From Cliona cf. orientalis (lineage: Eukaryota; Porifera; Demospongiae; Clionaida; Clionaidae), in the NCBI GenBank assembly GCA_963930775.1, contig OZ005707.1, positions 3,410,001 to 3,474,000 of the forward strand: a stretch of DNA of 64,000 bases, written 5' to 3'. The notes under the pieces were generated by a model. The model made no database searches. It saw nothing but the letters and a program-made list of their open reading frames with translations, and had not been told where the DNA came from. Position 1 is the stretch's first letter, and each line of letters starts with the position of its first letter. The position numbers and the translations under genes are program-made. Below are positions 34,605 to 45,858 of the stretch, piece by piece.

Positions 34605-35150
34605 CCCCAATAATCTAATTCATGGGGGGTTTGGGAGCACTTGGGCAGATAATTTTTACATGGGCACGCAGAATGGGTCGAAACTAGAGATTTGACGCAG
34701 GGAAATTTTGATTCACACCTTAGAATTAGAGTTATGGCCCTTTGAAGTTTTCCCATACTGTATCCGATCTAATTAACGCGCCATGAAAAATTAATTACAA
34801 GTGCTGGGTGGTGCGCCGTTAGAGCGTGAAAATTATCCTTCGCGACCCTGGAAAATTTGTACACAAAAGTATAGGGACGCGTGGATGGTCGCATTTAAAT
34901 AGAGCGTGGTGGCGCATCTATTAGAGAGGCGCATTAATTAGATCGGATACGGTATGTATGTTTGTATAGGAAGCCGTGCATTTGCAATGTTTTACGCCCA
35001 CGAGCTACGTGAGGGGCAGGGCCACGCACGCACATCAACATGACAACCATTACCCACTTTGGTCAAAATTGATGTAAAGGCTGCTAGCTTGCTTTACTAT
35101 GCAACTATGTGATGGTCTCTGGGAAATTTTTTCTGCTTAGTGTGTGTTAA
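34605..35150 (+). mobile_element. acactaag-family element interrupted by a CCGTAT-type element
   Basis: Blocks gggagcacttggg, gggcacgcagaatgggtcga, aaagttatggccctttgaag (here with one change), gtttgtataggaagcc and tttctgcttagtgtg are in the usual order, but the copy is split by the element at 34758-34952. The fragment 35195-35345 repeats the middle part again. Confidence 0.7.
34758..34952. mobile_element. 195-bp TA-flanked element ending ATACGG
   Basis: The left end CTGTATCCGATCTAATTA and right end taattagatcggatacgg are inverted repeats next to TA at 34756-34757 and 34953-34954. The left terminus differs from CCGTAT by one base. The insertion point inside the host repeat can be read against other copies (cccatatgtttgtatagg). 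Confidence 0.7.
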
Positions 35151-35860
35151 TTCTCCTTCATTATTGGGACTCTGGGGAGCAGCTGGGACCGTAACTTTTA
35201 TATGCGCACGCAGAATGGCTCAAATTACAAACTTTGATCGAGAGATTTTTTTATTAACACCTTAGAATTAAAGTTACACCTCTTAGAGTGTTCCCTATGT
35301 GTTTGTATAGGGAGGCCATGCATTTGCAATGTTTCCACGTGTGGTGTGCGTTATTTAGAAACATGCTCATAATTGGAGTATGCATGAGATCACGGATCCG
35401 GCGGGTCGATTTTTGAAGAAATCAGGAAAAAATATAAATTAGTGGGTGTGGCTAAATGATCTGAGTGGGTGTGGCAAAAGCACATTAATTAGAGTATCCA
35501 CTAGTACTAGTAATGACAGCTACATGTACTAGCTAGTACAGCATGTACATGCAGTGCATGGCTGACTTTGTTGTCGATTGCCATCTGCATCATGGCTGTG
35601 TGGTTGAGCAATGCCTCCTGGTCAAACATACATTGTCAAGATGTCGTCATATCATGCAAATCTTGAATTGTGGTGATATTATCATGCGAGGGGTACTTTT
35701 GGCGGTTTGTGGTTTCTTTTCATGACGTTTTTAACAAGATTCATTGTTTTATTTTTATTTTTTTCCCTGCCACCCGGGTCAACATTTGTAGTCAGCCTGT
35801 CCGTGAAACATGTAATCAGGTATGGCCTTGGTATAAATTTAGCTATAAAATCGTGAATAC
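35151..35860. other. Intergenic, partial repeat and unclassified sequence
   Basis: 35195-35345 is a partial acactaag-family copy. Beyond it no gene or repeat end was recognised. Confidence 0.35.
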
Positions 35861-37190
35861 CCAGGCTGTCACAGGCTCCCACCGGGCTAGAGTGACTCCC
35901 CACTGCACATAACCTAAGGATGAAATGACGCCCTCCAGGAGGAAATGACTCCCCCAGATAATTGGCATTTTGTACTTATCTTCATGCATATCCCTGCAGC
36001 TGAGGCAGAGCAGCTGCTCAGGACAATCTAGAGGCCCCTGTGCATGCAAAAATTCAATGATGTACACACATGATACTCTAAAGCCTGAGCTCCTCACTTT
36101 CACCAAGAGTATATAAGAGGAGGGAGAGAGAGTATCCTACTCTGTATTGCTGTATGCAAACACCAAATACAGAGGTCAATGTGGTCAGCACTGCCTAAGG
36201 TTACCACAAACCAGTACAGGTGCATGACCACCCATAGCTCTTATAATTGCTCACTATGTTAGATAGACCACTACCATGCCTGCAAATACAAGCACGTGGT
36301 TATAGGCCAGACATTTGTGGTAAGTTTGTGTGTAAGATTGTGTAACTTGACCTCTGTACTTGGCAAAGGGTGTTTGCACACAGCAATGGGGAGTGGGACA
36401 CTCTCTCTCCCTCCTCTTATATACTCTTGCTTTCACTGAGCATCCATCCATGAAACTTTTTTTGTAGTTTGGCATGCAGAGGTCAATGATCCCTTGAACC
36501 TTGATTCTTGAGCTAGACCTGTACCTAGGTCTAGCTAATTCAAAATAACACACTACAAAATAATAATATGATAGCTAACTATGGAAGAAGTAAAAAAAAA
36601 ATCATCTCAGTTAAGAATGCAAGGTACCCAGAATCAGAGAAAAAGCAAACTTTCATTGTAAAGTGTGCATTTATGAGTGGCCAGACACTGTGAAATACAT
36701 GGTGGCATGTAATGGCTGTGATCACTGCAAGGTTCCATGGCTACCTTGCATGTGTCAATGTGCAGCACAGGGTGATTGCATAAGCGTAGGAAGATGTTGA
36801 AAATATTATACAACCACTCCTACTTTGTGGCAACTCTGAGTTGTAACAATAGCTACTGGACTGGAGAATAAAGGGGGGCTCTGGAATATTGGGGGACTAT
36901 AGCCCCCCTCCCCCTCCCCCTCCCCGGTTCCTACGCCAGTGTGGTGATTGGTATAATTATTATTCAAACTGTGAAGATATGAGTATAGCTATATGTCATT
37001 AGTTACATCAAGTTTGTAGGGGAGTCATTTTATCCTGGAGGGAGTCATTTATTCCTTAGGTGAAAATGACTGGGGATTCATTTGTACCCAGGTTAAAATG
37101 AAGTGGGGTCATTTGCACCTAGGCTAGAATGACTGGGGAGTCAGTTTGAGGGGGAGTCATCTCCACCTATGACACCGGTATCTCGGCTCC
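35860..37190. repeat. 1.3-kb foldback with gactcccc / ggggagtcat motifs
   Basis: The left flank (35888-35960) has agtgactcccca and atgactccccc motifs; the right flank (37016-37165) has a degenerate tandem of about 30 bp built on ggggagtcatttnnacctaggttaaaatgac. Inside, 36092-36190 and 36330-36440 are inverted copies (agtatataagaggagggagagaga). No coding sequence was recognised. Confidence 0.55.
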
Positions 37191-37602
37191 GGCTAGGAGT
37201 ACACTCATGAAATTAATTACAGTAGATAGCTCAATAAAAAGGCTATCTATATTCACGATCTATTGAAGGTCTTTGGAGATCTGGAATCACTAATATCAAT
37301 GAGGCCCACTTACGGGTCGACATATCGAGATCTGCGGCGATTTTCGTGCTGACGACAATGCACACGCGCTTGCTGCTGCAGCGGCTATAATATGAGATTC
37401 ACTAGCCCAGATGCAGGACGCAGAAAAAAACATTTCCTTTAAGTATAATTATTGATTGAGAATCAATCATAACTGCTCCACCAAACCATAAAACAGAATT
37501 TTTTTATGTAGTTAGATGATGAAACATATGCAAAGGATTGTCTGATTTCAAGTGCGCCACCATAGCATGCAAAATTATGAATAAACATGATCTCAATCAA
37601 CG

Positions 37603-37880
37603 TCACCCTACATGAGTTAGCATAGACGGCACCACCTCTAAATCCTTCATTGCATTCAAAGACAATACTCTCAGATACTCCATAACAAGAATACTTGAGT
37701 TACCATCTTCATAAATAGCTCCTCCACCTCTGATTCTGGCAAAAGCGCATTTGTTGTTTTGAAATAAAGAATTGGCTCCTCTTTGTATTATGAGTTCAGA
37801 ATCATCAATTATTATTATTGATAAGGCACCTCCCATCACTGACTTGTTGCTAAACTCTGGCGATGAAATTTAGACTATGT
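37603..37880 (-). pseudogene. Beta-helix (polymorphic-membrane-protein-like) repeat fragment
   Basis: The minus strand encodes about 85 residues with two GGA(L/I) turns and a FQNNK motif, spaced as in right-handed beta-helix repeats (Phe-x-Asn-Asn then Gly-Gly-Ala-Ile-Tyr). Such repeats occur in large sponge surface proteins and in bacterial Pmp-like proteins. A stop lies just upstream in frame near 37871, and no neighbouring exon was found. It is either a lone exon with an unseen acceptor or a fragment. Confidence 0.35.
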
Positions 37881-38024
37881 GAAAATTTTACAAGTGAAAT
37901 ATTTTACCGATGAAAATATCCCGATCTATGATATACATGTATCATACACAAACTGGTGATTATGAAACAGAAGTCTCAAGATAAATTTCATTATAATATT
38001 ACGTGAGAAAAGGGACCTTATTAT

Positions 38025-38100
38025 GCAAAAGAGATTTTCGTGCTGACAACAATTACGACAGGCGTATGCTTTACCCCTTACGCATGCGCACGGGATAAGG
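38025..38100. repeat. End fragment of the TTACCCC palindromic family
   Basis: gagattttcgtgctgacaac is followed by tttaccccttacgcatgcgc, matching the right terminus of the element at 42092-43513. Only this end is present. Confidence 0.5.
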
Positions 38101-38229
38101 AAGGGGTGTGAATATGTATTATTACTAGTGGTGATGAAAATCATCTGTGCGGGGCGAGCCTTCGCAAAAGTCACAAGATTTCTTTGAAAGCACACAGGCA
38201 TGTATGCACATAATATGGGACTGGTACCG

Positions 38230-39003
38230 TGACCCCAATAGCTAGGCCTGAGAAGCTACCACGACAGTGAAAGTATCACAGATTGCTAGTATAGTAGCTA
38301 TAGTCCAATATTAAACGTTGATCACCTGTTTATTAGTCTATATGCCATGACCATGAGTCCAAGTACCTGTAGCCAGGCCCTGAGAGGATATTGAAGCCTC
38401 CATGCAGTCCGTGGCATCTTCATGCTCAGGAAAGTGGAGTCTAGCTACCAGTGATGTTAATCGTGGACCTGGGCATTGCCAGAGTGGTACAGCACTCATC
38501 TTTCCAGTTTTATGCCTTGCCTACACTCGAATTGTCGGTCTCAGATCGATGGTGCAGTGCGGGCGTATGAGCATGCGCATGACGACCATTACCTTACGCG
38601 TTCAAAATTTAACTCTCTCCTCACTGAAATGATCACCCCACAAACGAGGTATATAAAACCGCTTCCTAGGATCCTGTACCTCGTGTATTCGGGGCTCGCT
38701 CAGGCTCGCCCCGAATTAATTATGATGGTCGATAGAGTGCACGTGCAACGACTTGTTTGCGCTTAAGCGCTTTCTTAGTATCCAGGGGCGTGGTTGTTTA
38801 CCGCCTGCGCTAAGCTGCAAGCTCGATCCCTCGGATCATCTCCTCCCGCCTAGTTCATTACCCAAGACATCTCCTTCCTCAGATAGGATATAAGTGAGCA
38901 ACCTGTATTTACTTCTTCTTCTAACAATATTATAATAAAAGCTGTTATATAAATGAATGGAGGGGGCGGGGCACTTTACATTTTGTGCAGGTGGTGCTGC
39001 GTG
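38230..39003. other. Region upstream of the cadherin gene
   Basis: No gene was recognised. A tandem-like gctcgctcaggctcgccccgaatta stretch at 38691-38719 recurs at 31389 and 34590 and belongs to an interspersed repeat. The cadherin promoter should lie in the last part before 39004. Confidence 0.4.
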
Positions 39004-40251
39004 ATGGCGTCGATGAGATTAGGAACTTGCGCGTTGATTCTGCTAGCTAGTTTTGTGAGTAAAATTAAATCTCAAGGTAAATTATTAAATTATTGTTCAT
39101 CCGGTATGTAGCTTTTATGTGTATGCCGGCTATTAAAATCTTGCAGGCCCCCCGAACCTTCCTCCAACTTTCTTTGCTCCTATTGCTGTGTTCACTCCAA
39201 ATGAGGAACAACCTGCAGGTTGGATAAATTCTGATTGTTCCTTACAGCATGCAGAATACAAACGATACTTTATTTTTTGTGCATAGGAACAGCAATCGGT
39301 GCCGTAGAGGCGATAGACTTTGATGAAGGTGATGTAGTCAGATACTATATTGGTTCCGGAACGATTAATGCTAACAATTTTGATGTGAATGAAACCACTG
39401 GAGTAGTTTCATTTGAACAACAGCTGGACCGAGAGGTAAACTAGATTGCAATGGTTATCTCTGCTGGCTCATGATTCTTACAGTGTATACATGGTCATTG
39501 GTGGTACTAGCTACATAATAAACTATGATACTCCTTTATTTCTTTAGGCTCTGGCTCCCACAAATGAACCACTATTGCTGTTTATCCGAGCTACAGATGA
39601 CAGGGACCATGGTACTCCAGACCCACAGCTGGAAATCAGAATATTCCTTAGGGATATCAATGATAACTCTCCGCAGTTTATTAATTTACCACGCACTGTG
39701 TCATTCCCTGAGGTTTGCAGCTCTAACTTCTAACTTAGCATCGAAAATTGTAATTAGGTACTGTGATATGGTTTCAGAATACTAATGAAGGAGCTACCCT
39801 ATTGAGTATCGCAGTTACTGACCATGATACTGGTGCTAATGCTCAACTTCAGTATGCAATTGGCTCCATTGATGGAGAGTCGTGTACAGATGACTGTGTA
39901 AGTTTGCGCTTTAATAATAATTATATTTGTGCTCTAGTTCTTCATGCACAAACTTTACACTGGGCAAACAGATGTTCAGCATTCGTCAATCTTCTGGTAT
40001 TGTGATACTTGAAAGAAGTCTAGACTTTGAGACTGCTAGACAGCACACAATTTCTATTGTGGTCCAAGTGAGTCTCCAGTATGTTTAGATATCTACGTGT
40101 GACCATAATGCCTGTTGGCACCTAGGATCGAGGCATTCCATCAAATCAAGTTGCTGAGATTCTAATTGTATCTGTTGAGGATGTCAATGACCAAAATCCT
40201 GCTTTTCAACTCAGTAACTACTTTGCTGAAATCCATGAGAATCTCACTTTG
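39004..40251 (+). CDS. Cadherin, N-terminal exons, partial
   Basis: Seven exons join in phase: 39004-39076, 39147-39218, 39287-39435, 39548-39712, 39778-39897, 39972-40067 and 40126-40251, giving 267 codons. Residues 1 to about 22 are a signal peptide. The rest reads as extracellular cadherin repeats, with the calcium-binding signatures LDRE, D-x-NDN (DINDNSP) and a second DVNDQNP, plus LDFE and D-H-D motifs. Introns are only 58 to 112 bp. The class is most like protocadherin, FAT or dachsous-type cadherins of early animals. The donor after 40251 (gtataa) is plausible, but no next exon was found in 40252-64000. The gene may have a very long repeat-filled intron, or be truncated by insertions. 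Confidence 0.88.
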
Positions 40252-42091
40252 GTATAATCTCTTTATCGTATATCATAGAATATAAATAGGGATACTCTAT
40301 ACACCCAGCTAGCTAGGTTACTAATCATGCATCTGCATTCCCCACCCCTTTACAGCAATATTTTCATGCAATCAATCATGCATGACAGATTGGCTGCAAT
40401 GGGGTTAAGCAGCCTCATCTCCAGGCTCCCTCAGCTTTTCTAGATCTGCATGAAAAACAGAAGGAGGCTGCGATTACTAGGAATAACCAATGTCATAATG
40501 ATAGGGCCTCAGCAGAGCTCTTTTGAGACCATAGATTCGCTGAAGTATAGATTGACTTACACATTAAAAGTTCCACTTTACAAGTGCCACCATTGTAACT
40601 CTGCGAGTCTTCTGGGCTGACATATTGTATGGAGCTATATAGCATATGCATGGTAGTATTGAAGCACGCATGCTTATACTGTTTTATGCATGCGTCACAA
40701 CCGAATTCGTCGCTGTAATTAAAGTATCCAGACTTGTCACTATCCAGATTGGGAATCGGTCTCAGACTCTGCCAGCTTCATCGCTATAGTAACCAAAGTT
40801 GAAATCAAAGCAGCCTATGATAATACATGTAGTATAATACTATTTTGATATTCCTCTGCTGTCATGATAGTGTGCTATATATTTTGCTATCAAGTCCCAT
40901 TGCCAATAGCATTCTGTACCAGCTACTGTATAATAATAATATTATTATGATGCAAATTTCACCCCCCCCCTTAATTGTTTGGCAACTTTGTGGTAGCTAG
41001 CTGCTTGTGGAATAGCCAAGCTTTGGGAGGTTTGAGATGGGTGTTTTGCATAGTTCCGAGCGAGATCCCAAGGCTTAGCAAACAGAAATGCCATACTTCT
41101 TCAAATAATTCACCGTTCTGATAGAATAGTTCTAATTCGGCACCCTTTACCAAATTTAATGATTAAAATCAAAATCGTTATGTACAGAGATCCTAATTAG
41201 ATTAGTGGCGTGTGGTTATGATGCAATTACGCATGTGTATAGTGTATAATATTCACGTTACGGATGGAAGGGTCAGGGGATGGGTTACCAATGGCTAGCA
41301 GGGTTAGTCTTTAGGGTTTATCTATGAACTGGGTAAAATAGTGATTGCCAGTAGCGACAACATCCTGGTGGTCGTGGTTAGAACTCTTGTGTGTGGAACG
41401 AAATGTAGCAGGCTCAAATCTCGCTTTACACTTTGACTTTTTTCCCTCATCTCAAAAGTTCTTGTAGGATCTCTGTACATAACGAGATCCATTGAAAATA
41501 ATAGTCTCTAATTCTTGGCAAAAATCGTCACTTATTTATGCTGTTAATGGGAAGAGAATGTGCACTTGGATTGAATATTGAATATTAACCACTAAATATC
41601 TGGCGTAGCTCGAGTAATAGCATGCCCAATTTTTAGAAGAAATATGGTAGCCCCGAAAAGTAATTAATTACCAACAAGATCATTAATGCTTTTAACTATT
41701 AATCGCGGTCACTAGCATGCCACCCATAGTAGGTCAAACATTTCTTGAACAGCAGAAATGTGGGGAAGCTAATGATAAACCATACTGCAGCGAATCAGAG
41801 GCCAGTGCAACTGGAGGACAATGTTTGATATTGAGCTGAGTTCTGACAGTCAGGAGGAATAGGAATCTTTACCATTGGACTGAGCAATATTAACTGCACA
41901 GCAAATGTCACCCATTTAATATTATGTGTATATAGGCTAGTGCTAAGCAACCTTAGTGGGGGATCCGGAGATGATGTAATAAAATTATTGCACGTTGCAA
42001 TGTATTGTGCTGCACATTGTAATGCATATATGCAGTAAGTAGTTCTTGGCCAATGATGGTCAACACTGTGCTCAAGTCACACATGCTGTCA
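40252..42091. other. Cadherin intron or 3' flank, with a tRNA-like unit
   Basis: I looked for further cadherin repeats (D-x-NDN, LDRE) on the plus strand and saw none. Apart from the unit at 41176-41484 the sequence shows no paired repeat ends or gene. Confidence 0.45.
41176..41484 (+). repeat. Inverted-repeat unit containing a tRNA-like sequence
   Basis: The ends cgttatgtacagagatccta and taggatctctgtacataacg are perfect 20-bp inverted repeats. Inside, 41366-41427 has a gtggttagaactcttgtg A-box-like part and a ggctcaaatctcgc B-box-like part. It matches the minus-strand sequence at 33251-33316 and its neighbours, but the outer inverted repeats differ from those at 33165-33560. Confidence 0.65.
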
Positions 42092-43513
42092 TTACCCCGC
42101 GCACATGCGCAAGGGTAAAGCAATCGTCTGTCGTTGTTGTCGGCACGAAAATTACCAAATCTCGAGTTCTAGGCGTCTGTGTGTGCTGTAATCATAACCA
42201 ATCGTTAAATATCGGTGAAAAACTGGTTTGTACGGGCTTCGAATTATTGCTCAAAAAGGCTTACTAGTGCTACAATGGTGCATTTTCTGTTCAACATGCC
42301 TGTGGTTTATCGACCACACCACTCTTTTAGCATGCTGATGCGACTGCGCATGCTCAAGGTCAGTGTTGGAAAGGGTCGTCAGGTCATAAAACAGCTATGC
42401 CGCAGAGTGTTGCAATACTACGCTACAGTGGCTACAGATCTAGAGCGCACGGGGTATGTGCTCTACAGAGCTCTAGTGGGCCTATCAATGTCAAGCCCCA
42501 CTACCCTCCATAGAGGCGAGGTTCGGGCATTTCAAAGTCCGTTGACGCAAATTTCGGCCTAAAGGGTGGGGGATTTGACCCAGTAGGGGATGGGAGGGGC
42601 ATTTGATTGTGCGTAGTGTACAATTATTGCACATGTACATTAATACACCATTTATTATTGCGCAAAGCAAAGTCAATACACAGCTCCTGATAAATAGGGG
42701 GATTTTCCTGTAATTTTGGCCCAGGGGGCGGAGATTTTGAACTTCTCAGGTGTCAAATCCCCACCCTACCCCCACTCTCGGCCCTATGGGGGTAGTGGGA
42801 CTTGACATTGTTATCTACTGTTTTGTATGAAAGTTCCACTCTAAAAACTAGAGCTCTATAGAGCACATACCCCACGTGCGCTGCAGCGTCGGATGTCAGA
42901 GCATATCAATGGTCAGAGAGCTCGATGATGCGAGCAGCCTGTTGACGACCTTTACCTACATATGGTGCCAGGTTGTGCGCATGAGCAGAGAGCACATAGT
43001 GGGCAGTGCCCATAGGCGTGGCCAACAAAATGCAGCATTTGCAACGCTCGTGGGACTTGCCAAACGATTCGAAGCATACTGAAGCCAGTTTTTCGGCGAT
43101 ATTGACGGATACGTTGTATTTACGAGTCGCTCAGATGCCTAGATCTCCAGATCTGGCGATTTTTGTGCTAACAGACAACAACAACAACTAGAGCTCTATA
43201 GAGCACATACCCCGCGCGCTGCAGTGTCGACGACCTTTACCTACATATTGTGCCAGGTTGTGCGCATGAGCAGAAAGCACATGGTGGGTAGTGTCCATAG
43301 GCGTGGCCAACAAAATGCCAAAATGCAGTATTTGCGATGCTTGTGGACCTTACCAAACGATTCGAAGCATAATGAAGCCAGTTTTTCGACGATATCGACG
43401 GATACACTGTACTTATGAGTCGCTCAGATGCCTAGATCTCCAGATCCGGCGATTTTTGTGCTAACAACAGACACAACCGATCACTTTACCCCTTGCGCAT
43501 GCGCGCGGGGTAA
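42092..43513. mobile_element. Long palindromic element with TTACCCCGCG...CGCGGGGTAA ends
   Basis: The left terminus TTACCCCGCGCACATGCGCA and right terminus ttgcgcatgcgcgcggggtaa enclose long arms: 42100-42480 pairs with parts of 42840-43190 and 43190-43480, the right arm being duplicated. Shared landmarks are gagctctatagagcacatac and cgatttttgtgct. A separate palindromic block at 42480-42810, with gtcaagccccactac and its complement, is inserted in the centre. No protein-coding frame was recognised. Confidence 0.7.
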
Positions 43514-45706
43514 CAACAACGACGATTAACTGTTCGTCGGCTTTCCGTGTACATTGTATAGCCTAGCAGAGGCATGCGAGCTGGCTCGACAGGGTTGTTG
43601 TTTGGAGGGTGTACCCGACCTGAGACGTGGCTTGTTGTGCACTAATAGTGGAGGCCTTACCGGTGCTATGGATTGGAGGTTTACAGTGTATTTGCAGCTA
43701 AGCATTTGTGGGTTGAGTATGGCCAGGCCTCCGAGTTTATTAATCTGCATCTTTTTCCTTGGAGATACTGGTGATGGGGATGCGCTATATATTATCCCCA
43801 TCCCCCTCCTCAGGTGGGTACTGGTCACAACTGATTCAGCATCCAGATCAGTTGGACAGTGGTAGCCAGCCAAGGCTAGAGGTGGGAGGGTGGGAGCTTT
43901 GGTTTGAACTGGCAGCTTTGCTGTTGTCAAGGCCCCGTTGTTTGACTAAGACTGAGCAGTGTTGTTGCGGCAGCCGCTTTAAGAGTTGCTGTTTGGCGCC
44001 CTTCGATATGCGCATGCGCGTAACCCCGGCGCCCGCGCTTAGCTGATCACACCCTCCTTCTGTTAACTCGGGTTAAACTATACGTTGAACCCGCATTTAA
44101 CTGTTCGTCGGCTTTCCGTGTACATTGTATAGCCTAGCAGAGGCATGCGAGCTGGCTCGACAGGGTTGTTGTTTGGAGGGTGTACCCGACCTGAGACGTG
44201 GCTTGTTGTGCACTAATAGTGGAGGCCTTACCGGTGCTATGGATTGGAGGTTTACAGTGTATTTGCAGCTAAGCATTTGTGGGTTGAGTATGGCCAGGCC
44301 TCCGAGTTTATTAATCTGCATCTTTTTCCTTGGAGATACTGGTGATGGGGATGCGCTATATATTATCCCCATCCCCCTCCACTGGAAGGAGAGCCTCTGA
44401 GCGAAGAGGTGATCCTTTCCCTCCAAGGAAATAATTCAGGAAGGTAAGGAACGATGGCATGGTATGACACACCGTTTATCGTGTTGTGGGGTGCAGTTGT
44501 GTATGGTTGCTAATCTACTCATGGGACAGCACTGAGAGGGAAGTACTAGCTCACTAGATGGCAGGGTAATTAAGGTACCAACAATTAGAGTGTTGCCATT
44601 GGATTGTTCAGTTTGCTGCATTTGTACTGTCCTTTGTGGCAATAGCAGCTGCCGCCCTGACTCTATCTGGAGTCAGGCTTAGCTAGTCTGGTGCCTCAGA
44701 TGGTGATAGATGGTACTTTGCCCGAAATTCACTTGCTGCGGGGGGGGAGTCACCAAAGGAACATTAGTATCTGTACCATATTCTCTGTAGCTACTGGGGA
44801 TATCCTGCTGTCAGTAACTACGTCGCCAGATGGGGTTAAGTGGCTGAGGAGCTTTGACCCGCTCTTGTTGGTAGACCAGATCTACAAGCCCATATGACAC
44901 GAGGCGCTATAGTATGGGTGTATCTCGTTGCATGTCTGCCGATGACTATATATACAGTCAGAGTATTGAGATGGGATCTGGGTTGATCAGCGATAGCCAT
45001 CTGGGGTACCCTTATAACTAGTGGGTGACTTGTTCAATACGAGTTGCACCACTGGGTAGATGCAGGTTCAGGGATCAGGGTGACCATTCTTTGCTAATGT
45101 GATGGCCAAGAGGATTTGTCTCAGTAGAGGAGCCAGTGGTAGTATGCATGTTCTTCATAGCATGCTTTTGTGTCTTCCTGTCTGTAGAGCACCAATTCAT
45201 GCAAGCTTGGAAGGGACAGTCTGCTTAACTACTAGCTACAGACTGTATAGGCCGCCTCTCCGTTATTGTGCCTAGGGCGTTTGTGTCACATTATTGCTTA
45301 GGGCTGTGTAGAACGCCTTCAACTAGCTAGGTGAATTGATCAGCTAACTTTTAATCTCTTACTTAACTCTGCTCTGTGTACTAATTATTGCGTCCCTTGC
45401 AATGGTTACTGAATCTGTAATGATGTTAGCACTGGTCCGAGCTGGGCTGACAAACATGATTGCACGACTACATAGAGGTGATGGTCAATAAGGGGGCACT
45501 ACTATAATATAGGTATTGTGCCCAATGGTGGATATGCATGTAGCTAGCTGTGTCTCGGAGGGTAGTAGTATGGCCATGGGTGTCATTAAAGCCAACTTAG
45601 ACTTGAAGCTAGGTATAGACTGCCTTTATAGTCTGAGCGTGCATGCTCAGTAAATGACATCATTGTCATGAATATCAGTTAATGAGACAAATTTTGTGGC
45701 ATAGCC

Positions 45707-45858
45707 TATCACAAGAAACTGCTCAGAATCCTAGAGATGCCATTGACTCCTATTTCCGATGGGATACCATGTCTGCATGAGAGGCAAGAAGCCGAATTAT
45801 TGCTGAGTTTGATAACAGCTTGGATGCTTATGCAGATCCCTTTGCCATTGAGGAGGTA
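45707..45858 (+). pseudogene. Possible exon remnant in the body of the 6.2-kb element
   Basis: After an acceptor-like gctcag, about 43 codons read without frame change except for one TGA near 45775, with an amphipathic acidic tail, and end at a gtaggtag donor-like site. I do not recognise the family. A similar impression comes from 47280-47420 and 47500-47670 on the same strand. These may be pieces of one decayed gene carried in the element. Confidence 0.25.

Noticed and set aside
43526..43930. A 134-codon minus-strand ORF as a gag-like protein starting inside repeat B
   Set aside because: The same first codons occur at 49584 in B', but the downstream sequences differ and neither shows a known domain. 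Palindrome-free repeats can keep open frames by chance.
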